Shown: one piece after another, positions 25,166 to 37,960 of the stretch
Numbering within the stretch: position 1 is the stretch's first letter
Layout: every line of letters begins with the position of its first letter
Source of the DNA: Panorpa germanica
Lineage: Eukaryota > Arthropoda > Insecta > Mecoptera > Panorpidae
Length of the DNA stretch: 64,000 bases
NCBI GenBank assembly: GCA_963678705.1
Contig: OY783203.1
Coordinates: forward strand, 28,688,535-28,752,534
Direction of reading: 5' to 3'
The notes under the pieces: model-generated
What the model saw: only the letters and a program-made list of their open reading frames with translations
Databases searched by the model: none
Told to the model about the DNA's origin: nothing
Position numbers and translations under genes: made by a program

Positions 25166-25829
25166 TAATATTTTTCAGTTAAAATCTTACTAGTTCATTT
25201 GTGGTTGTAATATTTCTTTACAAATTCAAACATCAAAACTACTATATTTACAACAAACTACAATTTGCATATATTATTTGTAATGGTATTTATTTGTTCG
25301 CTGTGGCGAGTATTTACAACTTAAATACGGACTCAAATAGCTGCATGATTAAACTCATTAAAACAATTGGTAATTTTTTCGAATTATTCAAGATACAGAT
25401 AACAGTACAGTAACTAATTAATTTGTTTCATTTAAATCAATATGTCGTGTTGTCTATCATCCTGTAGAAATTAATGAAAATTATAATAATAGCTGCCTAA
25501 AACTTTTGGAGTAATCGGAAATATGATAGAAATAAAATGTACTATATTTCTTGAGGAAGCTCATATCGAAATTCTTGTTTATTTAATATATGTATAGCCG
25601 CTAAAAACAATAAGGAAACAATGGTAATATTATGTGTCCTTCATGCGTGTTACATTGTTTCCATAATGTATAATTTACATATGAATTGCATAACTTTTTT
25701 AATATAATATATATTAAATACATATGTATTATGAAAATGATATGTAAAATACACTCTAAAAATTATATAAAGTGTAATATTCGACTATGTTAAATATACA
25801 TAACTGTGTTTAGCGAGTATATAATTATA

Positions 25830-25830
<1 letters not shown>

Positions 25831-25862
<32 letters not shown>
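25831..25862. repeat. (TA)n microsatellite
   Basis: About 16 perfect TA units directly upstream of gatgtatcta. Confidence 0.85.
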
Positions 25863-25864
<2 letters not shown>

Positions 25865-28800
25865 TGTATCTAAATGAATCTGTTAAAATATTAAAATTGT
25901 TTTATAATTTAATCTTCAAAATTTAAATTAAATTAATTTTTTTTTAAATTATTTTTTTTTAAATATATATAACAATTTCGTAATAAAATAAATGAAGTTC
26001 AGCTAATATAGGCAATAAAATTGTTTATACCATGCGGAATAATGTAATTTTTTTGTTTCAAATTAATCTTTTAAATAATTTTAATTAATACTAATTTATT
26101 TAATGACATTTGTATATCGATTAAAACTGATTTTGCCCTGGTTTATTCTAAAAAAATGTCACAAATGGGTCACAGAAACGTTACAAGAACGTTTTGCGTT
26201 TATTAATTTGTAGTTTATGTTATTCAACACAAGTGCGAAGTTATTTGAATATTTATTTAGTTTAAGTTTAGCGACTGATAACTACGAAAATTATAAATCA
26301 TGTTATTTTAAATATAATTCATGATAATTTTAATCAAATAGAAATAAAAATTTAGTGAATTTAAATTCAAAAATGAACTTGAGTTACTTGTAAATTCACT
26401 ATTATTTCATCAAACCTATTCCATCATATAGTTTACTGTACTCTGTGTACAGTTTGCTATGGTAAACAAAACTGCAATATTATTCATAATACAATAATTC
26501 ATCTAGATGGATAGTACCTTGTGTACTAATTGTTATATTGAATTTACTATTAAAATATTTCTCTAGTATCACAAACATTTATTAAAGTTAGATTTACAGT
26601 GAGCTGAGGGAGCTGAAGAATAATTTTTAACGTCATTATTTGAAAATGTAATTTTTAAATCATTTACATTTCGCCTGGTATAAATAATAAATAGTTTTGT
26701 TTGTTAGTCATAAGAAAACAGCCAATGTGAGCTTAGATTGACGGTAAAGAAAACAATAACTTCAGCAGGATTATGAATATACCTTTGAAAACATAATAGT
26801 ATGATAAAAAATATAATACGCAATATATATATATACTCGTACTCAATTACAATGTAAAACCGTTGTTAACTTAAGTAATAGGATCATATAATATGTTTGT
26901 TTTTTTCGTTATTTTGCAACACACACAAAATCGTTGCTGGTTACATTAAGTTACAATTGAAATACAATATGATTTCAATCTTTTCATTTTATTTAACATA
27001 TTATAAACATATAAAATCAAGTATACAAACTTTAATAAACACAAAGTTAAATATATTTGAATATAACATTAGTGATATTGAGTAGAGTAATTTCGGACCA
27101 AAAAAATCAGCGTTTCTTCATATAATTTTAGATTGGAAATCTGGAAATTATTTACTATATTGATGTTGCGTTATGTAATTTTATTTGTAATATTTTGTTT
27201 TAAAATTTGCTGTAACTAACTGGAACGAATAGAATACAATGCCAGACATTAAAGCCTGCCGCTGTTCTTTGCTTAGGTGAAAAGTTCCTAACTAGAAGCG
27301 CATCACATTTTCGCTTCAACCATACAGCAATACGATAGAAACTGTAATGTGTTACATAGGACAAAGTTACGAAAAAAACAAGCCTAATAAGTCGAAGAAA
27401 TAGTGTGATATATTAATATTTATTCAAATATATACATAAAAATGTAAAGTTTGTTAATTTTTGATGTACTTTTTGGAAAATTTGTTGAAACTATAATTTT
27501 TTTTATTATATTTCTAATGCAGTACCGATCGGTGCCTTAAGTTTAGGGTCAAATAAAAGATTACTAGTCACTAGATGAGCAAAATAAGTATATTCTAGTA
27601 AGATCGGCATTGTGAGCTAGTGATATATATTAAATCAACTTATTTTATGTTGCCCTTATTAAAAATCTTCAGTTTTTTCCTAATTTTCCAAAAAAATATA
27701 AAAGTTAATACGTTGCAATATGAACATATAAATGAAACCGCTATTCAAATTTAATTAAAAATAAAAACTGTTTTTAAGATATGATAAAATACCAAAACAT
27801 TTATTTTTTAAGTATGTAAATTATGTTTGTTGAATTTAGTTTTAAAAAAATACTAAGCTAATTTGCGCTTAGACTTTATCGCAATTATTATTGAAGGTGA
27901 TAAAAGGTGATATAAGAATAAAAAATTTAAAAAAACATGTTTTTTAATTATATAATAAGGTAATAATTGGAGTGTGAATCATTACTGAATTTATCCAATT
28001 CAAATATCCAATTATTTTTATTCAAATCGCAATATTTATAGAATTGTGTTAACGATTATAATATTCATTTTTGTCCCTTTAATAATTAAAGCCGTAAAAA
28101 TTAATAAAAGATTTCACAGTAGTTGAGATCATTTCCTTTCAGAAGAATAGATCAGACCCCTAAAAAATCAATTCACAACCCAATTAAATAGTTAACAATT
28201 AAAAGTGTTATTTTCAATTATTAATTAAAATTAACAAGTTATTAAATATTTATCTATTTCAAAACAAAAATTGGTACAGCTATAAAAAGATAGATGGCGT
28301 GCAGAGGTCGCCAACAAATGCGCAACTTTCTATACAAAACAAAATGCTTTTATTTATGAATTTAATGATTATATTTTTAAGAAAACCTATAATTTACACA
28401 CAAAAATCAGGTACCCACACACGAACATTTTCGTTCTAGAACAGATAAATAGTGCACATTAAAGTATACGATGTTTAAGAATCGACAAAGAGCACGAATA
28501 CCCGCACACGCACAGACATAGGGTATGCCAACAGTGTTAAGCCATTCATTATATGCAAAACACTCTACGACCCCTGAGATGGGGTCTACGCCCCGAACTA
28601 ATAGAATATACGAAACATAAAATTAAAGATAATAACAGAATTTTAATTTTTTTTCAGGTCAATATATTTCAGTCTATAGATTCTAATTTTACATTTTTGT
28701 GTATAAAAAAAAACTTAGCTTCATACAATGAAGTAAATATTCTTACGAATCCATATACATAATAATTTGATGTTAGTAGACGACCTGGAGTTTTCATAAC

Positions 28801-29710
28801 GAACAGTTTTCTTGGAATTACTGAAATAAAAAAAATAATAATAAGTAACATTCAATATAATTAACAGATAATTTTAACTATATTAAGGGGTAGTGCAGTA
28901 AATTTCAGGGTTAACAAACAAAACATAAGGGTCGTTCGATGGGGAGATGGAGGAGTCTTTGCTTGATCATCTACATGTCAATCATGCTTAATTAATCCAG
29001 GAATAAGTATTCCATAATATATTTCTAGCTATATTTGGAATTTGCAAACTTCAATGCTTGAATGGGGGAAAAACCATGCAATAAGAATAAAATACCTATT
29101 TAAATAATAAGAATTCCATAAAAATTACATAATTAACCAAAATATATTTATCCTTGATATAATTTTTTTTTAATTGTTGTAACTTCGACAATGTTGGACA
29201 TGAAGAAGTGTTTACTTCTTGTGCGACTGGAAAATTAAAATTAAAAGTTGAACTAAAAATTATAATAATCATAAATTTTAAATTATCAGTAGTGTTATTA
29301 AGTGTCTGTTGAAATTTAAAAGGAAAATCTAAGTTGGGAACCCAATAAGAAATTTCTATAGACATCTATTACTACAACATCTAAATGAAATTTTTACATC
29401 TCAATAATGCCTAATGCCTACAAAGGAAGGATCACCACAGTGATGCCATTTATGTGATGCCCACCCTGTTAATTTATCAACAAAATATTGTAGTATAACA
29501 TAATACAACGATTAAATATAAATTATTTAAGACTGTTATTATTATTATTATAAGTTACTGTTATGTTATTATTATAAGATTATTATTTAATGAAATAAAG
29601 TCTAATTATTGATGTTTTTCTTTGTAGCTATTGTAAAATGTAAATTTTTTCGTTCAGTGCAGTTCAAATACTGAACTGAACTTGATAAAATAAAATCGAA
29701 AAAAATAGAT

Positions 29711-29962
29711 TTATACCTTCTTGGCGGCGGCTCCTACTTTAGTTTTCTTGGTACCGCGGACCTTCTTCATTCTGTTCTTACGTTCCTTACGCTGTTTACG
29801 AGTTTGCTTTTGTTTCTCATACAAACCGTGTCTTTGTAACCTATGTTTAGGTTCGAATTTCTTTGCGAAATCCAATGTGTCGTAAATTAGCGCAAATCCG
29901 GTTGATTTACCACCACCGAAATTTGTACGGAAGCCAAAAACAAATACTACATCGGGAGTTAC
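29711..29962 (-). CDS. RpS24: RpS24 exon 3
   Basis: 84 codons including stop, starting [15 protein letters not shown] after a tgttttag acceptor. The basic C-terminal tail is typical of eS24. Confidence 0.95.
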   Translation of the reverse strand, partial: VTPDVVFVFGFRTNFGGGKSTGFALIYDTLDFAKKFEPKHRLQRHGLYEKQKQTRKQRKERKNRMKKVRGTKKTKVGAAAKKV

Positions 29963-31425
29963 CTAAAACAAATGATAAAACATCATATTTTTTGTCATAC
30001 AAAAATAATAAAGCGAAGTTAAAAATGCATTTAAAAACTATATTATGATTATTAACATGAAATGAAAAACTTTGAAAAAATGTAACTTTGCATACATTTT
30101 AAGTAAATGTATAATTTATATACTACTCGGCTAGAAGTATTATGCCTTCATGAGTAGCCAAATAAGTCTTCATAGAACTTCATTTTAAATATATTAGAAG
30201 TGAATGAGATGTAGTAGTCCAAATTAATATCTATTATAATCAATAATAGATTTAAATATATTAAATATGGACAACAAATTAATTTAGCAAGGGTCTGGCC
30301 AGACATTCTTAAAAATACTGAATCCTGGAATTCATCTTGCACAGTCTACTTATTTTTGTCAATTTGCAAAAAGAACCTCCAACAAATTGATCAGATTATC
30401 AAATATGATTACTTTTTACTACTTTTATATTTACTACTATTATAAATTTAAGCTAAGCACATGTATCACAAATGTCAAAGAAAATGGATTTCACACAATA
30501 AACTTATTATCACTTATTTTTTTGTTTTTCACTTTTCGAATCATATACTAAAATTATAGAAAACAACACGTGTATTTGTATATATTTTAAACAAACTTAC
30601 TTTGTACATTTTAGCCAACTTTTCACGGATTTCTGTTTTGCGAACAGAGGGCTGTCCTGGATGTAAAACATCACAGACCATTTGTTTTCGACACAACAGT
30701 CTGTTGGTCATGAACTTGCGGGTTCTGATAGTAGCGGAGGTCTCACTCTAAAAAAGAAATTATAAACACATTAGACAAAATGTCAATTCATAAAAATAAC
30801 ACTTATGATAATTATTTCCTTAAAATATAAATCCGATGTGAATAAATTCTGTCTAAAGATGTTTATGAAGCAGCAAACTTAGCTGTAGTACAAGAATATT
30901 TAATCACAAGTATTATAAAATTTATGTAGCGACTCAAAACTGCTTAAATACTTTAATATTAAAATATGCAATACTATATAGAAACATTAAGTTACAAGTT
31001 AAAGAAATATTTTAAAAAATGGTTGTACTAAGCCGGTGAACCGAATACGAATAAACACTTCTACAGAATTTATCAACGTCAGTTTGTTTATAGGTTAGAA
31101 TGTTGATGTACTGTTTTATTGCAATTCGTCACATGAAAATATCATTTTTTTGTTGAAACAGCAACATTTATAAACAATTAATTCATACTTTCACATAATC
31201 TTTTAAAAAAAACATTATTTTATAACTAAACAATTAAACCACACATGTATCCAAAAGTGTAAAGTGGCACTGTTATATTTATATCACTTAAACACTTATT
31301 TTATTCACTTGACGATAAATAAGTTTAAAAAACATGTTATTAAATATTTAGATATATATTCAGAATATTATAGGATTCATTTTCCATATGATTAAAATAA
31401 TATTTCACGATGCAAAACTTACCAT
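29711..31425 (-). CDS. RpS24: Ribosomal protein S24 (eS24), three exons
   Basis: Component of the small cytoplasmic ribosomal subunit. Minus-strand exons are 31423-31425 (just the ATG, followed by gtaag), 30601-30747 (49 codons) and 29711-29962 (84 codons with stop), giving 133 residues, the normal size for eS24. The N terminus [19 protein letters not shown], the central [29 protein letters not shown] and the basic [19 protein letters not shown] are hallmark eS24 sequence. The reading ends AAAKKV then TAA. Splitting the gene directly after the initiator ATG is common in insect ribosomal protein genes. No disabling change is present, and its introns argue against a processed pseudogene. Confidence 0.96.
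30601..30747 (-). CDS. RpS24: RpS24 exon 2
   Basis: 49 codons, from [12 protein letters not shown] to EKLAKMYK, between a ttttttag acceptor and an aaa|gtaagt donor on the minus strand. Phase 0 at both ends. Confidence 0.95.
31423..31425 (-). CDS. RpS24: RpS24 exon 1 (ATG only)
   Basis: The coding part of the first exon is only the initiator codon, in the context gaaagATG|gtaagt. The next exon begins in phase 0 with Ser-Glu-Thr-Ser. Confidence 0.85.
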
Positions 31426-31476
31426 CTTTCTTCCTTTGAGAACTTAACAAAAAGAGAACGGATTGCAAAGAGGATA
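31426..31476 (-). promoter_or_regulatory. RpS24: RpS24 5' UTR with possible 5'-TOP start
   Basis: Upstream of the ATG on the minus strand lie pyrimidine runs ttctctttttgtt and tcctctttgc. Ribosomal protein mRNAs usually begin with C plus a pyrimidine run (5'-TOP), so transcription probably starts at one of these. The exact start cannot be read from sequence. Confidence 0.35.
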
Positions 31477-32560
31477 TCGGCTCGTTCAATGCTAACTGGA
31501 TCTGCTAGATGAAGTTGTATCAATTATGTTGAGCTGTAGTCACAGTAATGCTACTGAGTGCTACCCAGAGATAAGTGCTACCTAGTGTTACTTAGCAGAA
31601 GTTATTTTTATTTTTCTAAAGGTGGCACAATAGAATATAGATGGGACTAAAAGTTATAATTCAAATAGAATTATATTTTTAAATTTAAATATTTTTATGC
31701 AAACAATTAGTAATTCATAGTTTAAACATCTAATAAAATTTTACCCAGCACAAATTTAGGGAATTTAATTATTATTACATAATATAACAATATTTTATAT
31801 AATAATTAACATTAATTATATTATATTATTAGGTATAAAAATGATATATATTAATAGGTATACAAATTTACAAATATTGTATTTTACTTAAACAAATTTA
31901 TTATACAATTAAAGCATTTAACAACTTAACAGTAAACAAAAAATATGAAAGTACTTTTAAGTATTATATATATATTTTTTTAAACGATAAAAAATTGCTT
32001 AAGCTCTTTAGTGATTTTAATCAATGACAGAATAACTAATTGGGGCTTCTAGACACAATCTAATTTTAGGAGATCTAATTTTAAATTTTTACTACTTGCT
32101 CTCATGTGAAAATCAATTTTATCCAGTTATGATTTACCCCAAGGCACTAGAGTACTATAAAACACAAAAATACTTACATATAATAACCGAAAATTAAATA
32201 AAAAATACAATTTAATTAGAATAATCATAAAATTATGATAATTAGCTTAAAGACATGTAACATTTTATTTTAACATAATATATTAATATTTTATCTAAAA
32301 ATGGTTTAGCCTTATTTTATGATTTAAAATATTTTTTATTCCTTGAAAAGGTCTAATGAAAACACTAATTAAGTCTTACAACGTTTTACTAACAGATATT
32401 TGAAATTCTTAATTTATTTTCCAATAATAATTAATGGTTTAATATATCCAATAACAGAAAATGATGAATCACTTAATTAAATTAATTACAAAAAAATTAT
32501 GTTTATGTAACAGATATTATATTTAAAAAAAAGGTAATACAAATTGTTACAGTAAATTTA

Positions 32561-33861
32561 TTATAATTCTATGTTTTCTAGTTCCTCCCCAATAGCACTG
32601 AAGCACGTCCTTATCTGAGAACTAAGCGCTTCTTGTAATATTAGTTGAGTTGCAACAGTGTTTATAATAGTTGATATATTTCTTAACCCCTTATTTACAT
32701 TTTCCAGCTTTTTTAAAATTTCATGAAATCGTGATGATGACTTTTTCTTTTGTTCTTCAAAATCTTTTTTAATTTTCTCAAATTTTTCGGCCAGAAGAAT
32801 TGTATTTACCGATTTGCTTTCCTCAACCAGATGAATTGCATTAGCCGACTCGATATCCTCATAAACAGGCATTGAATTCGCCGACTCGTTTTCCTTATCT
32901 ATAGGCATTGCATTCGCCGACTCGTTTTCCTCATCAACAGGCATTGCATTGGCCGACTCATTTTTCTCATCAACAGGCATTGCATTCGCCGACTCATTTT
33001 TCTCATCAACAGACATTGCATTCGCCGACTCGTTATTCTCATCAACAGGCATTGCATTCGCCGACTCGTTATTCTCATCAACAGGAATTGCATTCACCGA
33101 CTCGTTATTCTCATCAACAGGAATTGCATTCGCCGACACGTTATTCTCATCAACAGGAATTGCATTCGCCGGCTTATTATTCGCATCAACAGGAATTGCA
33201 TTCACTGACTCGATTTCCTCAGCAACAGGCATTGCATTCGCCGACTCGTTATTCTCATCAACAGGCATTGCATTTGCCGACTCTTTATTCTCATCAACAG
33301 GCATTGCATTTGCCGACTCTTTATTCTTAGCCATAGGGATTACCCTTGGTAACAACTTCATCTGACGTTTCTCAATCTGTGCGAGTGCCTTTGCTGACAC
33401 ATTTACTTCGTACTCTTCATAATATTTTCTGTTCTACAAAAAAAAAAATTATTAGAAAAATAAAATATTTAATGTTTTTGATGATATCATCATGTTTATG
33501 ATATTATCATAGGCTATTATGTTTATATATTTGTTTATATATTCAATCCATTTCAGCCCAAACTGTCTACAAATTGAAATAATGCAAAATATATATCTAC
33601 TTAAATTAAAAGTCACAAAATAGCATATGTAAAATTTGAGACAATGTCTTAGGGTAGCAAATTATTAATGAACACTTTCAGCCTTGTACTTCGCTTGATT
33701 GAAATGAACATAAAGTGAAATGAACGCAACTGATTTACTATATAGTTTTCAATTAATAATAAAAGTAATATGTTTTCAATAACAGCGGCATTCTTAACAA
33801 AGATATATATAATACTTACTTTTTTGATAGTCCTTGTACTTTTTCTTAATTCTGACGGCAT
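32561..33861 (-). CDS. Unrecognised 304-residue protein with 12-residue tandem repeats and coiled-coil tail
   Basis: Two minus-strand exons: 33820-33861 (MPSELRKSTRTIKK, then a gtaagt donor) and 32561-33433 (acceptor ttgtag), joined in phase 0 to 304 residues. An ATG-free start at 33400 would be wrong; the frame is open to the acceptor. Residues 1-45 are basic (RKYYEEYEVNVSAKAL). About residues 50-230 are some fifteen copies of a 12-residue unit, consensus NESANAMPVDEN, encoded by a 36-bp minisatellite. The last 75 residues are Lys/Glu-rich and predicted coiled coil (FEKIKKDFEEQKKK...LENVNKGLRNI). No signal peptide or membrane segment is seen. I do not recognise the family. A conserved small nuclear or chromosomal protein is possible given the basic N terminus, but that is a guess. 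Confidence 0.75.
32845..33340 (-). repeat. 36-bp coding minisatellite
   Basis: Tandem copies of a 36-bp unit (core ctcatcaacaggcattgcat on the plus strand) lie inside the second exon of the unrecognised gene. Copies differ mainly at positions that keep the reading frame and the S-A-N-A and P-V-D-E pattern. Three open frames on other strands or phases over this stretch are by-products of the repeat. Confidence 0.9.
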
Positions 33862-35400
33862 TTTGAAATATACAGACGAACCGGACTTTTAATATCGAGG
33901 TTTACTGAAATTAAAATAAGTGGTGCTACTCAGATTATTCTGTATGTTATTCCAAGACTACGAGTTCGGTATATTATAATATTAGCAAAGCAGGACTATT
34001 GGAGATATCTTTGTCTTTGAATGAAAATATCAACAATTTATTCAAATAACTGGTAATGGCTATAATCTGATTATCTCTATAGTAGCATACAGGATGAAGC
34101 TGATACAATTGAGCTTTCTTGCCGAAACTTTATTGTTTATTTCCTAGATGGCATAACATAGCACGAGTTGGTAAAAATTTTATTTAAAAAGAAATTATAT
34201 ATTTTTATATAGTCTTTCTCAACTTACAATGATAAAATTATTATTAATTTTTTCTAAATGTATCAGTATTTGCAGTTTTCGTCAAATTTTATAATTAGTA
34301 TAGATTAGAGGGGTGACAACAAACAACCTCGCATCTACTGGGAAGCGGAGCCCTTGATCGAGGCGGCAAATTTAAATTTCTTGAGCATAGAGTTTACCGT
34401 ATATAGTGCCAAATTAACCAATAAACAAATATGTACGGTTTCTACTTTAGAGACTTGGCATAGCTTAAAATTAGTAGCACGCAAAAAAAAGTACCGGTTT
34501 GACCCAATATAATTGATTTCGCGCGTGACTAAAATCTGTGACTCTCAAAAACTGCTTAAGTAGATGCAACCTAGAGGCCCTATTCCTGAGTCTTGCGAAT
34601 AATATCCTTGACCGAACAGATATGATTTATATAAGTGAAACACTTTATGAATCTCTTTTAAAAGAGTATTTATGAACTATATTAATAATTAATAATAAAA
34701 TTCAGGAATAGTTTAGAAATACTCTTTGTCGTGTTGTATATATGCGGTTGTATGTACATTGATTAAAATAAACATTCTAATTGGAACAGGGAGTAGCGGT
34801 TATTACTTCTAATGCCTAAGGGTAGCGAATTTCAAAGAGGCATTCAGATTTAAAAAAAAAAAGGAAAAAACGCTATAAAAGATTGAAGGTTTATTATTTT
34901 ACATCCCTGGATTAAATAGACTTTATTCTTTTTATAGGTACACAGGACACTATATTTTTAAGGCAAATATTGTGCTTTTGTCGTAGAAAGATTGAAATAA
35001 CATTTGGAAATTATGAAAAAATAGCACTGACTATTTGGTTTAAAACAACGCCATAACTGTAACGTCTTAAATTTATGTTTATATATCAGTCGCTTGTTGC
35101 TAAAAGGGCAAATGTTCATTTTTCTTCATTATATAATCAGACTCTATACAAACATATCTATGTTTAAAGCAAATCTTCAATTGAAATTAAAATTATTTTC
35201 GATTAGAATCTTTTGGAACTCTAACATTAGCCCGCTTAACACCTTGTTATTGATATTTGTTGAGATCGAATCTATATCTATTAAATAATATAGGTAATAT
35301 ATTTTTCATTTCTATTTTTATTTCAAATATAACAGAAAATAAATATTACAAACATTTATTATATACTGAATATATAAACGGCTAAAAATTACCAAAAAAT
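33862..35400. other. Gene-free stretch upstream of the repeat-protein gene
   Basis: It probably contains the promoter of the gene starting at 33861. Otherwise it is AT-rich sequence with short chance frames, and I see no further structure. Confidence 0.4.
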
Positions 35401-35409
35401 CCATATATT

Positions 35410-36640
35410 CCCCAATAGTAATCATCCTTATCTTGGTTCTATCTTGATAGCAAACGTATGGCCACTTTATTTTTCTTGTTACCTTACTAATGTCTTTTCT
35501 TTAAGGGTTCTTCTTCAACAAACTTAATATCACTGCCAGATGGACCGAAGAATTCGACAAGACCTTCCTAAATTGTTCACTTTTTATTAATTTTCTAAGG
35601 CAGAGCATATTTTTTATTCTTTAAATTCTTACCTTTAACAAGTACATCAATATAGGAGTACAAACTCCAGTAATCCTGGTAAGATCAATTAGCATTTGTA
35701 ACAAATGAAATCCGTATGAATATCTTGATGTTGGAACTAACTTAATAAAACGAAATAACCATCACTAACGGATATAGTAATTGCTGCAGTTGTGGTCTAT
35801 TATAATTTGCAGCTATCAAATCGTCCTCGTGAAGAGAGTTAACAAACTAACAATTATATATTGCTTGCCCATGAAAAGAATTCATAAAAGAAGTGAATAG
35901 GTATTCTTGATCATTATTGAAAAGCAGAATATTAAATACAAAACAGCCTACAATGAGAAATAAATATTATAAATTATATAATAATATTATAAATGTTTTG
36001 ATTTTGAAATATGAAAAGTATAATTAACTATATTTTTATACCATCAAATTGATGCTGGAAATGTTGATCCTGTGATTCATCAATAGAAATACAAAAAAGA
36101 GTAGCTTAGAAAGGTTGTCCCACACATTGCAAAGTAGCCAAAATATTTTTTAATCCACGCAGACCAGCTTGCATTCTTTAATCTCCTTTAATCTTCTTTA
36201 ATGTTATTAAGCGACCTGTTTTATCCAACTCCTTGCCGTCTTTTAGCTACAAAAGAAAAAAGAACGTAAATTGATATAAAAAAGACAAAGTGTACCTCGT
36301 ACCTCATAATCAGCTTGATCACTAGCCTCCAAAACTTCATTTGGTATGTGAAGATTGCATGAATTTTCCTCTGAATTCATTTTTGTTCAAGAATTTGTAC
36401 TATTCAGGATCGATTGCTTACAATCAGAAGACCTTCAGTTTCCAATTCTGAAATAATAAAGTGGTAATGAGTACTGATATAACGATTTTAAAACAAAATG
36501 ACAAAACCCAAATGAAATGAAAACAAACCAGATTGTTGATATACATCAGAATTTTTAACATGTGATCCTTCTTTATCGGATTCTTGATCATCGGACTTTC
36601 CATTTTCAACAGAATCAACATAAGTATCATTATCATCGTC
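35410..36640 (-). pseudogene. Decayed copy of Noc2 (nucleolar complex protein 2)
   Basis: On the minus strand, fragments in different frames keep the order of Noc2, a 60S ribosome-assembly factor. They are an acidic part (DDNDTYVDSVENGKSDDQES, about 36530-36640), IPNEVLEASDQADYE (about 36306-36380), KDGKELDKTGRLITLKKIK (about 36185-36249), RPQLQQLLYPLVMVI (about 35765-35815), and RFIKLVPTSRYSYGFHLLQM through TGVCTPILMYLLK (about 35640-35755). A possible C-terminal piece, EGLVEFFGPSGSDIKFVEEE, is at about 35510-35575. Frameshifts and stops separate them, and most of the middle of the protein is missing. Splice-like borders (an attgtag acceptor type, a gag|gtacga donor) suggest a duplicated genomic copy rather than a retrocopy. 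Family is inferred from the LYPLV...KLVPT.RY...FH pattern. Confidence 0.6.
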
Positions 36641-37319
36641 TAATTAAATCGAGTAATTAAAATCACTTCGCATAAAATTATAACCGAAAGAGATTGTGAA
36701 TTGTCAACAACATTAGTTTTACTTAACATTTTTAATATATATTACTTCACTATAAATTAATTAAAATAATTAAGAACGTGTAATAACTTATTTACTTATA
36801 ATTTAATGTTATGTTAAGAAGTTATGTAATGATTTGTTCTGAATTTGACATAATTAAAATTGATTGAAGTAATAAACTAGGAGGAAGATAATATCGATGA
36901 AGTTAAATGCAAGAAAGTGCGTAACGCGAGTGCGGCAACATGTAAGCGTAAAATATAATTTAAAAAAAACACATTATAATTAATTCTTTTGGAAAGAATA
37001 AAACGTTGGATATACTAAATAAAAAATCGTAATCAAAATTAGTATTAAGAATAAAATAAAAGTAATAAATAACATTTGGTATTTTTATGTTGTCTGAAGC
37101 TTCAGTAACATACAGTCTTGTCAGTAACAGAGGTGGTGAAAGATAGATGGTAGCACTTAGGGATATTTAAATAACTCAAAATATATATATGCTTGGAGTC
37201 TTGGAGAAGATTTTTGTTAGTGTTGTTAAGAAACTGGATGTGGTAGTATGTGACATAGTATTACTTGTGTTAGTTTTATTTACAAATGCTTTTTTTAAAG
37301 TAGTTGTATTAAAATAATA

Positions 37320-37371
37320 ATGAATTTAATTAAAATAGTATTATTGCTTCTAACGATTTGCTTTTTAATTG
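37320..37371 (+). CDS. Possible signal-peptide first exon
   Basis: ATG at 37320 opens MNLIKIVLLLLTICFLI, a short basic start followed by a hydrophobic core, then a strong donor, g|gtaagt, in phase 1. This is the usual look of the first exon of a secreted protein. I could not find a matching downstream exon on the plus strand, so it may be chance or the rest may lie in an intronic position beyond this window. Confidence 0.3.
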
Positions 37372-37960
37372 GTAAGTCATTAATTTAAAAATTTCTCTAT
37401 TTTAATTAAACTTGATATTTTTAATTTAATATGATTGTTATATATTAATTTATTAAACTGTTTACAATTAATAAATATGTCATAATACAGTTAATAATTC
37501 TGTAAAATATATGAAGGTTTCCTAGGAAAAACAACTTGCATAACTTTTCATAATAAATAAATGATTGTCACTTTTGACATATACAAATCGCACGTGCCAA
37601 AGACAGTTACTGTCACGCTTTCCAATGTTTTTAAACTCATAATATTTATTATGTTCTATTCGTTATCAAATATTGTCTTTTAGATTTAAAAATATACATA
37701 ATATAAATAATAGTTATACAGAATAATAGAATAATACTTAATTATGAATGACCTTTTTTTTAAATGTTTTTATTATTTATAAATGCCATTGGATTATACA
37801 AAAAGTCCAGACATACATTTACTTATTTACATAATATTTGTTCTTTGGTAATGTTTTCTAATGCATGTTTGCATTGTACTTATAATAATTAAAATGAGTA
37901 ACTTTATTGTTTGTGTAACATTGAAATTATAATTATCTAAATAACTTGTCACTTCTCACT

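Larger units (their letters stand above)
20901..28900. other. AT-rich gene-free stretch
   Basis: About 8 kb of extremely AT-rich sequence with only short chance frames. I see (TA)n-like runs at 23975-24030, 24870-24895 and 25831-25862, a SINE tail near 25015-25130, and nothing that looks like an exon. Confidence 0.6.

Noticed and set aside
32899..33365. Three long open frames on both strands over the repeat gene
   Set aside because: They are by-products of a 36-bp repeat, which keeps any stop-free phase open in every copy. Only the 32561-33433 frame has unique coding flanks and fitting splice sites.
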